From: Antedon mediterranea
Taxonomy: Eukaryota > Echinodermata > Crinoidea > Comatulida > Antedonidae
Assembly: GCF_964355755.1 (NCBI RefSeq)
Contig: NC_092673.1
Location: 15,507,001-15,567,000, forward strand
Direction: 5' to 3'
DNA length: 60,000 nt
Part shown: positions 35,480 to 47,800 of the stretch, piece after piece
Layout: every line of letters begins with the position of its first letter
Numbering within the stretch: position 1 is the first letter of the stretch
Notes under the pieces: generated by a model
Database searches by the model: none
What the model was told of the DNA's origin: nothing
Seen by the model: only the letters and a program-made list of their open reading frames with translations
Position numbers and translations under genes: made by a program

Positions 35480-35636
35480 TTTTTGGCCCATTATAAACCC
35501 ATGTGTTTATTTATCTCTTTCTTAAAGCAGAGTAGGTTTGGAGCAGATATTGCACTTTGTGGTAAGTTGTTCCAGTCATTCACTACACGCTGGCTGTAGA
35601 AGAATTTCCTACTGTCCAGATTTGGTTTTTCTAATA
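35480..35636 (-). pseudogene. Second LINE 3' end (DSRKFFYSQRVVNDWNNLP)
   Basis: The - strand reads LDSRKFFYSQRVVNDWNNLP and then LLCFKKEINKHMGL with a stop, a typical CR1/L2-type ORF2 C-terminus. A (TAA)n tract at 35635-35650 separates it from the next element. Confidence 0.75.
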
Positions 35637-35650
35637 ATAATAATAATAAT

Positions 35651-37699
35651 GGAGACATAAGTAACCCCGACGATATAATAAATGAAGAAAAACGATTCTA
35701 TGAATCATTATATAGTTTTAAAGTCACAAATAACAATGTCAACACTGCTGATATTTTTGACACGATACACATAGATAAAATCAACAAAGATGATGAATTT
35801 ATATGTGACCAGCCCCTTAGAGATACTGAATGTTTAGAAGCATTAAAAACGATGGATAACAATAAAACCCCTGGGACAGATGGTTTTCCTGCCGAGTTTT
35901 ATAAACTATTTTGGAATGATATAAAGGATACGCTAATTAACGCTTACCATTATTCTTTCCAATCCGGGTTTTTAAGTATCTCCCAGAAACGAGGGGTGAT
36001 ATCACTTGTACCGAAGAAAGGTAAATCTCCGCTATTATTGAAAAACTGGCGTCCTATCTCGTTTTTAAATGTAGATTATAAAATCTTAGCAAAAGCCATT
36101 GCGACTCGTTTAAAAAGTCTGCTGCCATCAGTAATTAATCCTGATCAAACGGGCTTTCTCAAAGGCAGATATATTGGGTAAAACATAAGATTAGTCTATT
36201 ATGTAATAGAATATGCAGAAATGCACAACAAGCCAAACTTACTGTTTTTTGTAGATTTCGAAAAGGCTTTCGATAAGGTGAAATGGGATTTCCTTCCAAT
36301 CACCAGATTGTAAATTCAATTCCAAAGCTCTGGAAACAGAAATTAATTGTGAACAAGGTGTAGACACAACTAATAAAGTTGAATCTAAATTACAACCTCT
36401 TAAGAGATTTGGTTTTGGTAAAAATATGATAAATTGGATAAAAATATTATATAAAGACATTGTTAGTTGTGTTGTAAATAACGGGATAACCTCAAAATTT
36501 TTTAATTTAAAACTACGTCAAGGATGTTCCTTATCCCCATATCTTTTTATAATTCGTGCAGAAACACCAGGTAACATGGTACGTCAATCAGACACATTTA
36601 AAGGTATAGAGTACAATAATGTAGACATAAGAATTAGCCAATTTGCAGATGACACTGTGTTTTTTCTCAAAGACCAAAACTCAATTAAACCGATTATAGA
36701 TATACTTGATGAATTTTCTATATATTCTGGACTCAGAATTAATTATGAAAAAAGTAGCATTATGAGAATAGGATCGTTAAGAAACTGCGACTATAAAACG
36801 CCATCTGAGAAAAGTATTTCATGGACCAAAGGCCCAGTAAAATACTTGGGTGTTAATATTTCTTGTATTTATACTGATATTTTCAGACTCAATTTTCCAG
36901 ATAAAGCTAAGGATGCTGAACCATTAAATATGTGGAAACAACGCTCGCTTACTTTATTTGGAAAAGCAACTATTATTAAGTCACTGTTTCTCCCGATATT
37001 CACGTATGTTTTCTCAAATTTACCAGACCCACCCGATTGTTTCCTTCAAGATATTCAAAGTAAAATATTTAAATTTATATGGAACGGAAAACCCGATAAA
37101 GTCAAAAGAAAAGTCATGCTTAACAATTTTGATGAAGGAGGGTTAAAAATTCCCCATATTAAGAGTTACTGTAAACTGTCTCTCAAATCATGTTGGGTGA
37201 AAAGATATCTTGATTGAAATCAATCCAAGTGGAAAGTGTTTTTAAAAAGTAAGATTAAAGAGGTTGGAGAAATATTGTTTTCGAAACCAACTGTTCTAAA
37301 TCTTCAAAAATATTAAAACAATTTGAAAGGTTCCATAAAGATATACTCTCTGCGTGGAGTGAATACAATTTTGTAGAACCGTATACGATAGAGGACATCT
37401 TAAATCAATCTTTATGGAACAACTCATGTTTTGATAAAAGAGAATTTAAAGTTGAAAAAAATTGGTTGGTTCAAAATGTAAACTATGTAAAAGATATCGT
37501 GAACAAAGAAGGGAAAATATTAGAACTAGACGAATTTAACCATAAATATAATTTTAAACCAAACTTCTTATTATATCACCAGATTGTAAATTCAATTCCA
37601 AAGCTCTGGAAACAGAAATTAATTGAACAAGGTGCAGACACAACTAACGAAGTTGAATCTAAATTACAGACATGTATGCATTTATTTGTCTCAAAATAG
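35651..37699 (+). pseudogene. Tx1/L1-like LINE ORF2 relic, rearranged
   Basis: The open frame 35651-36178 carries NNKTPGTDGFPAEFYKLFW, LKNWRPISFLNVDYKILAKA and DQTGFLKGRYIG. After an in-frame TAA it continues to FFVDFEKAFDKVKWDF (motif A). Segment 36299-36394 is foreign to this place: it repeats 37575-37668. Then 36426-37217 holds LRQGCSLSPYLFI (motif B), QFADDTVFFL (motif C), the thumb, and FIWNGKPDKVKRKVML. A last frame, 37466-37696, ends the relic. The 5' endonuclease is absent; stops and the inserted copy make it non-functional. Confidence 0.9.
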
Positions 37700-38214
37700 A
37701 AAAAATGTAGCCCTTTCGTCGGGGAACCTAGCCCCCCGTCGGGGAACGCGAGTACATTTTGTCAGGGAATATAATATACAGTAAAATCATTCGCGTTCAC
37801 TTCGTAGCTTTAGCGTCTAGAAAACCGTGACGTTCCATTTTTTGTTTAGTACGTCGGAGGGCTATTACACTTTATATGCATGGATTATTGCCAGCGATCT
37901 AATAACAATAGGTCCACACTTGTCTGGCGGTGTTGCTTTGTACGAATCGTTTAACATGTTTACACGTGATATCATGTTCCCTCCAGAGGGACCAGAATGT
38001 GTACTGTAGTTAGTTTCCAGACGTTATGTCGTGTACTGTGTATCGGCGTACGCTATACAGCAAAAGGGTACGAATTATTGTTCGCGATCTATTGTTCGTA
38101 TATTCAATTTTCGCGCCGCGGATTTAACCAGCTATATCTCCAGATGACTACTCATTTCAAATTTTTGTTATTTCTCAGTCCCAACCAGCATGGTAAGGCT
38201 GGTTCTGGAGACGG

Positions 38215-38465
38215 GTCTAGGACAACTACCCGCTGGACAACTACCACCCGGACAACTACCACCCGGACAATAACCCCCTGGACAATCAGTCTCCTAGGAC
38301 AACTACGGTACCCCCTACGACAATTACCCCCTAGGACAATTACTCCCTAGGACAACTACCCTCTACGACAACTACCCCCTAGGACAACTACCCTCTAGGA
38401 CAACTACCCTCTAGGACAATTACCCCCTAGGAAAACTATCCTCTAGCTACCCACTAGGAACAACT
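38215..38465. repeat. Minisatellite, unit like TAGGACAACTACCCYC
   Basis: About 14 copies of a roughly 17-bp unit, (T/A)(A/C)GGACAACTACCCCC and variants, mostly in order from 38215. Confidence 0.88.
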
Positions 38466-39989
38466 ATAAGCCAAAATATGTTTAAAATGGTGGCCATCTT
38501 GGATTTTAACATGGCGGCTGAAAAAGAATATTTACAACTTTAATAACAATATAATAATTTTGAATCCTCAGAATAAAAAACATAGGTATATACACCATTT
38601 TTAACTTGCTACGTCACTTAAAAGTCAAGTTATAAGCCAAAATAAGTCTGAAATGGCGGCAATTTTATTTTTCACATTTTAAGGGTTAAGATCTAAAAAT
38701 AGAGCCGGGTAAACAACAGATTTGAATTCAGCACCCCAAATTTACCCTAAAACACATGTTTTTTCGCTTTTACCACGAAATGCCTACAGCATTTCATTTT
38801 CTCAAATCTGGACTAGTCTACTACAGCTTTGGACAACTACGATTGGTAACCAGATTAACAAGCTGCTTCTTTTGGTGCCAATTGTATTGTAAAATCAAAT
38901 TGTGTGTGAAGAGGGGACTACGATGGCGTTATACCACACTGTATTTAACAATATTTGACGTGAAGTTATTAAAATATCAACGTATGTACCTAAGATTTGT
39001 AGTCTATTTTGTAATAACTGTAGCGTTATTTATTTTTTTAAAACTTCTAGGACAAACTATGAAAAACGATTTCCTAAATTGGCGCAGTTAGCTATGTTTT
39101 CATAATAGGAAGACTAAGAAATATATGAACCTGTCAAACGGGGGAGAGAGAGAGAGAGAGATTTCAAATCGTCTAATCTAAAGTCAAATTAGGCTGTTCT
39201 GTTCTGTAGAAAACGAATTTGAATAAAATGAAATAAGTAGAAAGTCATAAACAGATCATGGATATAATTATTCGTTAGGTTCTAAAAACGTTTATTGTCC
39301 CATTTTCTCAGGAGTGGGGAGAAAATGTAAAAAACAAATCAATTAAAGTTCTTCTATGAAATAGTAACAGCCAAACCAATATTACATTATTACTGGTCTT
39401 GTAGTAGTAAACGTATAATGATCAAGCCCGTAGCCAGGATTTTTACAGGGGGGTTCTTTTTTCCCAAAAAGGCACCTCTAGTTTGACGGAAATGTCACTC
39501 ACTCTGTTGTGCGCTAGCAAGCAGAGGATCGTAGCATAATGTTATTCGACCGGTAATAAAACATACGCGACTAACAATAGGCCTATAGGATAAAATTTTT
39601 GTTTTCGTTCAATGCGAACGTCACGGGAAAGTTCCCGATGAAGGTACTTCTGGTACGGTATTACATTCTAATTAGTAACTGTACTCAATTATTGTAAATG
39701 TATTAGCAATTAATAATTTTAAAAAGTTATACAAAAAATATGAAGCTGCTGCTATAAATATATTGCGCAAATCGTGTTATTGTGTTATTTTCAATTAAAT
39801 GCTAAATAAAGTCAGATGTTAAAACCACAATATCAAAAATTCATTTTTTATTTATCCACTATAAACTTTAAAAAAGTGTTGTTTAAACCACACTCCAAAA
39901 ATAAAACAAAGAAAATTATGATATGACATTTGCAGAAGGAAGCAAACTTTGCTCTGCTATCGGTATAACACGGTTCAAATTTCGGAACT

Positions 39990-40150
39990 TCCATAAATTA
40001 CTACGGAAATTCGGCCTAATATTTACGGAAGTGAAGTTAAATAGGATACTACACGCATCGGAAAAAAAACTATACGCACAATTATGATTTGGCCTAAAAA
40101 TTGGCCTTAGATTATGGAAAACCCCCGGCAAAACGCAATAATTATGGAAA
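39990..40150. repeat. Diverged direct repeat, copy 1 (partner 40740-40880)
   Basis: Shares with 40740-40880, in order, GAAATTCG, CCTAATATT, GTACTACACG or ATACTACACG, AACTATACGCA, ATGATTTGGCCT and AAAACGCAATAATTATG. Confidence 0.6.
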
Positions 40151-40739
40151 AATCGATTATCAGCCTTGGTAATAATATGCCTAATATTTAAAAGGAATGA
40201 ATATAAGCTATATTTTTGTTTTGTCGCAAAGTTCATATATGTACGTGAATGCTTGATCCATTAGAGGTAATCTGTGATAGTTTTTATTGCTTGTATTATA
40301 ACACAAGTTCATTTTTGGATTTTCAGTAAATTACCAATGGTTTATTTAAGGTCAACACACTGTAACTAATCCCTCACTATTCAATCAAAAATTATTATAC
40401 TACCATTGTTGAAAAATGGACTGCGTGATATCAAAATGGATTGATTTAAAACATAACAAAGATACGACCTTGTCTGGTATTTATGCAGTGATGAAGCGGA
40501 GGATTGTTTTTGTAGCGTTCCATTTAAAATAATTTTTTTTTGTGAAATATTTTTGTTGTGAAGGTCGCTAAATTTGTTGGCGCCAGACTTTACTTCTTTT
40601 ACCAATTTTAACAATAAGCTGACAACCAAACATTGAACAATGATAAAATGCCGTAAAACTCTGTAACTACTTTATGACTAAGTCTATCAAGTTCCGAGTT
40701 TGCTCAGCTACCGACGCGGTAGAATAATTCTCTGTTAAT

Positions 40740-40880
40740 TCTGAAATTCGCCCTAATATTACGGACGTACGTATACGGAAATGAAGATAAACTGGGTACT
40801 ACACGGAAAAATAAAACTATACGCAAAACTATGATTTGGCCTTAAATTATGAAAAAACGCAATAATTATGAACACATTGA
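40740..40880. repeat. Diverged direct repeat, copy 2 (partner 39990-40150)
   Basis: Same order of shared words as copy 1, with small deletions. Confidence 0.6.
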
Positions 40881-41822
40881 CGACCCATATAACGGGTTTT
40901 TCCCGAACACAGTGTGTGTTGGCCTCCTTTCGTACCTCTCATCAAGAGAGAGAGAGATACATCTCCCTGCTCTCTGACGCGCGCACCTCAAGAAACTAGT
41001 CAATCAGAAATTTGTTCTGCGTATGCTCAGCAACTTATCTACTTTTATCTGTGCGCGGTATAGTAGGCCTATTGGTGACTGCTGTGCCAACTTACAAATA
41101 TTCTCTTTCAGACTGGACTTCTATAACGTATAAATATGGATATTGTATACGAAGAAATGGGACTCAATTTAGTGGCAGAAACAACATTTAGTATGGAATT
41201 AAGGGTGTTGCCCGGGCCACTAAGGCAACACCCCTGGGTCCGCCCCTGCGCTAGATGCTTGAAAATTAGTGTTATTGAAAATATCAGGATGTTTGGTATA
41301 AAATATGCCTGATACTGTACACCGCACCGCGGCACCATACCAAACTGTTGCTGTTCGACATGTCTGTGCCCTACACACACCTGGCATGTTTCAGTCCATC
41401 ACGTCTCCTTGTGTTTTCGAGAAAATAATGACCCCCAACCCCCACCCGGGGGTGGGGGCTGCAGGATACAGTCCAACAGTATAAAACAAGAAATAAGGCC
41501 ATGGCCTAACTTAGCTGGGAGTCATTGAACAACTAGGTCTACTTGACCTGGCTGGGCTAGCTAAAGTAGGTAGGGGATAGCCTAGCTAGGCCTAAAAAAT
41601 CGGACAGAAAATGTGGAGTTATTTACATGTATTTGACTAATACAGTACAAATATAAAAAAATATAGCAAAATATTGATAATAAAATACAATCATTTTAAA
41701 GTTAATATTGTGCCTTAAAAAAGGTTATTTGATTGTCAATTGGCTGTGTTTACAAAGTGCTGCCACACACGCTATGGCTATACCTACGGTGGGCCACAAC
41801 TGTCACGCACACTATAAAACAC

Positions 41823-44800
41823 AGAAATCACACAAATAAAGAAGAAATCACACAAATAAAGAAGAAATCACACAAATAAAGAAGAAATCGCACAATTAAA
41901 GAAGGAATCGCACAATTAAAGAAGGAATCGCACAATTAAAAAAGGAATCACACAATTAAAGAAGGAATCACACAATTAAAGAAGGAATTACACAATTAAA
42001 GAAGGAATCGCACAATTTAAGAAGGAATCACACAATTAAAGAAGGAATTACAAAATTAAAGAAGGAATCGCACAATTAAAGAAGGAATCACACAATTAAC
42101 GAAGGAATTACACAATTAAAGAAGAAATCACAAAATTAAAGAAGGAATCACACAATTAAAGAAGGAATTACACATTTAAAGAAGGAATCGCACAATTAAA
42201 GAAGGAATCACACAATTAAAGAAGGAATCACACAATTAAAGAAGGAATCACACAATTAAAGAAGGAATCACACAATTAAAGAAGAAATCGCACAATTAAA
42301 GAAGAAATCACACAATTAAAGAAGGAATCGCACAATTAAAGAAGAAATCGCACAATTAAGGAAGGAATCGCAGAATTAAAGAAGGAATCACACAATTAAA
42401 GAAGAAATCGCACAATTAAAGAAGAAATCGCACAATTAAAGAAGGAATCACACAATTAAAGAAGAAATTACACAATTAAAGAAGGAATCACACAATTAAA
42501 GAAGAAATCACACAATTAAAGAAGGAATCGCACAATTAAAGAAGGAATCACACAATTAAAGAAGGAATCACACAATTAAAGAAGGAATCGCACAATTAAA
42601 GAAGGAATCGCACAATTAAAGAAGGAATCACACAATTAAAGAATGAATTACACAATTAAAGAAGGAATCGCACAATTAAAAAAGGAATTACACAATTAAA
42701 GAAGAAATCGCACGATTAAAGAAGGAATCACACAATTAAAGAATGAATCGCACAATTAAAGAAGGAATTACACAATTAAAGAAGAAATCGCACAATTAAA
42801 GAAGGAATCACACAATTAAAGAATGAATCGCACAATTAAAGAAGGAATCACACAATTAAAGAAGGAATCGCACAATTAAAGAAGGAATTACACAATTAAA
42901 GAAGGAATCACACAATTAAAGAAGGAATCACACAACTAAAGAAGAAATCACACAATTAAAGAAGGAATCGCACAATTAAAGAAGGAATCGCACAATTAAA
43001 GAAGGAATTGCACAATTAAAGAAGGAATCACACAATTAAAGAAGGAATCACACAATTAAAGAAGGAATGACACAATTAAAGAAGAAATCGCACAATTAAA
43101 GAAGGAATTACACAATTAAAGAAGGAATCACACAATTAAAGAAGGAATTACACAATTAAAGAAGGAATCACACAATTAAAGAAGGAATAACACAATTAAA
43201 GAAGAAATCCCACAATTAAAGAAGAAATCACACAATTAAAGAAGGAATCACACAATTAAAGAAGGAATCACACAATTAAAGAAGGAATTACACAATTAAA
43301 GAAGGAATCACACAATTAAAGAAGGAATTACACAATTAAAGAAGGAATCGCACAATTAAAGAAGAAATCGCACAATTAAAGAAGGAATCGCACAATTAAA
43401 GAAGGAATCACACAATTAAAGAAGGAATCACACAATTAAAGAAGGAATCGCACAATTAAGAAGGAATTACACAATTAAAGAAGGAATTACACAATTAAAG
43501 AAGGAATCGCACAATTAAAGAAGGAATTACACAATTAAAGAAGAAATCGCACAATTAAAGAAGGAATCACACAATTAAAGAAGGAATCACACAATTAAAG
43601 AATGAATCGCACAATTAAAGAAGGAATCACACAATTAAAGAAGGAATTACACAATTAAAAAAGGAATCGCACAATTAAAGAAGGAATTACACAATTAAAG
43701 AAGAAATCGCACAATTAAAGAAGGAATCACACAATTAAAAAATGAATCGCACAATTAAAGAAGGAGTCACACAATTAAAGAAGGAATCGCACAATAAAAG
43801 AAGGAATTACACAATTAAAGAAGGAATCACACAATTAAAGAAGAAATCGCACAATTAAAGAAGAAATCACACAATTAAAAAAGGAATCGCACAATTAAAG
43901 AAGGAATTACACAATTAAAGAAGGAATCACACAATTAAAGAAGGAATCACACAATTAAAGAAGGAATCACACAATTAAAGAAGGAATTACACAATTAAAG
44001 AAGGAATTACACAATTAAAGAAGGAATTACACAATTAAAGAAGGAATCGCACAATTAAAGAAGGAATTACACAATTAAAGAAGAAATCGCACAATTAAAG
44101 AAGGAATCACACAATTAAAGAAGGAATCGCACAATTAAAGAAGGAATTACACAATTAAAGAAAGAATCACACAATTAAAGAAGGAATCACACAATTAAAG
44201 AAGGAATCACACAATTAAAGAAGGAATCGCACAATTAAAGAAGGAATCGCACAATTAAAGAAGGAATCACACAATTAAAGAAGGAATCACACAATTAAAG
44301 AAGGAATCACACAATTAAAGAAGGAATCACACAATTAAAGAAGGAATCATACAATTAAAGAAGGAATCGCACAATTAAAGAAGGAATCATACAATTAAAG
44401 AAGGAATCGCACAATTAAAGAAGGAATTACACAAATAAAGAAGGAATTACACAATTAAAGAAGGAATCACACAATTAAAGAAGAAATCGCACAATTAAAG
44501 AAGAAATCGCACAATTAAAGAAGGAATCACACAATTAAAGAAGAAATTACACAATTAAAGAAGGAATCACACAATTAAAGAAGAAATCACACAATTAAAG
44601 AAGGAATCGCACAATTAAAGAAGGAATCACACAATTAAAGAAGGAATCACACAATTAAAGAAGGAATCGCACAATTAAAGAAGGAATCGCACAATTAAAG
44701 AAGGAATCACACAATTAAAGAATGAATTACACAATTAAAGAAGGAATCGCACAATTAAAAAAGGAATTACACAATTAAAGAAGAAATCGCACGATTAAAG

Positions 44801-47800
44801 AAGGAATCACACAATTAAAGAATGAATCGCACAATTAAAGAAGGAATTACACAATTAAAGAAGAAATCGCACAATTAAAGAAGGAATCACACAATTAAAG
44901 AATGAATCGCACAATTAAAGAAGGAATCACACAATTAAAGAAGGAATCGCACAATTAAAGAAGGAATTACACAATTAAAGAAGGAATCACACAATTAAAG
45001 AAGGAATCACACAACTAAAGAAGAAATCACACAATTAAAGAAGGAATCGCACAATTAAAGAAGGAATCGCACAATTAAAGAAGGAATTGCACAATTAAAG
45101 AAGGAATCACACAATTAAAGAAGGAATCACACAATTAAAGAAGGAATGACACAATTAAAGAAGAAATCGCACAATTAAAGAAGGAATTACACAATTAAAG
45201 AAGGAATCACACAATTAAAGAAGGAATTACACAATTAAAGAAGGAATCACACAATTAAAGAAGGAATAACACAATTAAAGAAGAAATCCCACAATTAAAG
45301 AAGAAATCACACAATTAAAGAAGGAATCACACAATTAAAGAAGGAATCACACAATTAAAGAAGGAATTACACAATTAAAGAAGGAATCACACAATTAAAG
45401 AAGGAATTACACAATTAAAGAAGGAATCGCACAATTAAAGAAGAAATCGCACAATTAAAGAAGGAATCGCACAATTAAAGAAGGAATCACACAATTAAAG
45501 AAGGAATCACACAATTAAAGAAGGAATCGCACAATTAAGAAGGAATTACACAATTAAAGAAGGAATTACACAATTAAAGAAGGAATCGCACAATTAAAGA
45601 AGGAATTACACAATTAAAGAAGAAATCGCACAATTAAAGAAGGAATCACACAATTAAAGAAGGAATCACACAATTAAAGAATGAATCGCACAATTAAAGA
45701 AGGAATCACACAATTAAAGAAGGAATTACACAATTAAAAAAGGAATCGCACAATTAAAGAAGGAATTACACAATTAAAGAAGAAATCGCACAATTAAAGA
45801 AGGAATCACACAATTAAAAAATGAATCGCACAATTAAAGAAGGAGTCACACAATTAAAGAAGGAATCGCACAATAAAAGAAGGAATTACACAATTAAAGA
45901 AGGAATCACACAATTAAAGAAGAAATCGCACAATTAAAGAAGAAATCACACAATTAAAAAAGGAATCGCACAATTAAAGAAGGAATTACACAATTAAAGA
46001 AGGAATCACACAATTAAAGAAGGAATCACACAATTAAAGAAGGAATCACACAATTAAAGAAGGAATTACACAATTAAAGAAGGAATTACACAATTAAAGA
46101 AGGAATTACACAATTAAAGAAGGAATCGCACAATTAAAGAAGGAATTACACAATTAAAGAAGAAATCGCACAATTAAAGAAGGAATCACACAATTAAAGA
46201 AGGAATCGCACAATTAAAGAAGGAATTACACAATTAAAGAAAGAATCACACAATTAAAGAAGGAATCACACAATTAAAGAAGGAATCACACAATTAAAGA
46301 AGGAATCGCACAATTAAAGAAGGAATCGCACAATTAAAGAAGGAATCACACAATTAAAGAAGGAATCACACAATTAAAGAAGGAATCACACAATTAAAGA
46401 AGGAATCACACAATTAAAGAAGGAATCATACAATTAAAGAAGGAATCGCACAATTAAAGAAGGAATCATACAATTAAAGAAGGAATCGCACAATTAAAGA
46501 AGGAATTACACAAATAAAGAAGGAATTACACAATTAAAGAAGGAATCACACAATTAAAGAAGGAATTACACAATTAAAGAAGAAATCACAAAATTAAAGA
46601 AGGAATTACACAATTAAAGAAGAAATCACAAAATTAAAGAAGGAATCACACAATTAAAGAAGGAATTACACAATTAAAGAAGGAATCGCACAATTAAAGA
46701 AGGAATCACACAATTAAAGAAGGAATCACACAATTAAAGAAGGAATCACACAATTAAAGAAGGAATCGCACAATTAAAGAAGGAATCACACAATTAAAGA
46801 AGGAATTACACAAATAAAGAAGAAATCACAAAATTAAAGAAGGAATTACACAATTAAAGAAGAAATCACAAAATTAAAGAAGGAATCACACAATTAAAGA
46901 AGGAATTACACAATTAAAGAAGGAATCGCACAATTAAAGAAGGAATCACACAATTAAAGAAGGAATCACACAATTAAAGAAGGAATCACACAATTAAAGA
47001 AGAAATCGCACAATTAAAGAAGAAATCACACAATTAAAGAAGGAATTGCACAATTAAAAAAGAAATCGCACAATTAAAGAAGGAATCGCACAATTAAAAA
47101 AGGAATCACACAATTAAAGAAGAAATCGCACAATTAAAGAAGGAATCGCACAATTAAAGAAGGAATCACACAATTAAAGAAGGAATCACACAATTAAAGA
47201 AGGAATCACACAATTAAAGAAGAAATCACACAATTAAAGAAGGAATCGCACAAATCGCACAATTAAAGAAGGAATCACACAATTAAAGAAGGAATCACAC
47301 AATTAAAGAAGGAATTACACAATTAAAGAAGGAATCACACAATTAAAGAAGGAATTACACAATTAAAGAAGGAATCACACAATTAAAGAAGTAATCACAC
47401 AATTAAAGAAGGAATTACACAATTAAAGAAGGAATCACACAATTAAAGAAGGAATCACACAATTAAAGAAGGAATCACACAATTAAAGAAGGAATTACAC
47501 AATTAAAGAAGGAATTACACAATTAAAGAAGGAATTACACAATTAAAGAAGGAATCGCACAATTAAAGAAGGAATTACACAATTAAAGAAGAAATCGCAC
47601 AATTAAAGAAGGAATCACACAATTAAAGAAGGAATCGCACAATTAAAGAAGGAATTACACAATTAAAGAAGGAATCACACAATTAAAGAAGGAATCACAC
47701 AATTAAAGAAGGAATCACACAATTAAAGAAGGAATCGCACAATTAAAGAAGGAATCGCACAATTAAAGAAGGAATCACACAATTAAAGAAGGAATCACAC

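Larger units (their letters stand above)
37700..41822. other. Repeat-rich non-genic region left of the satellite
   Basis: No gene recognised. Contains the GGACAACTACC minisatellite, a GA run at 39146-39162, CCGTAGCCAGGAT near 39430 and GGTCCGCCCCTG near 41238 (words common at transposon ends), a diverged direct repeat (39990-40150 and 40740-40880) and a C/G palindrome at 41432-41459. Confidence 0.45.

Noticed and set aside
38756-39091. 111-codon + strand frame
   Set aside because: Compositionally like translated AT-rich DNA; no motif recognised.
41108-41380. 90-codon - strand frame with QGRTQGCCLSGPGNT
   Set aside because: It overlaps GGTCCGCCCCTG-type transposon-end sequence; no protein family recognised.
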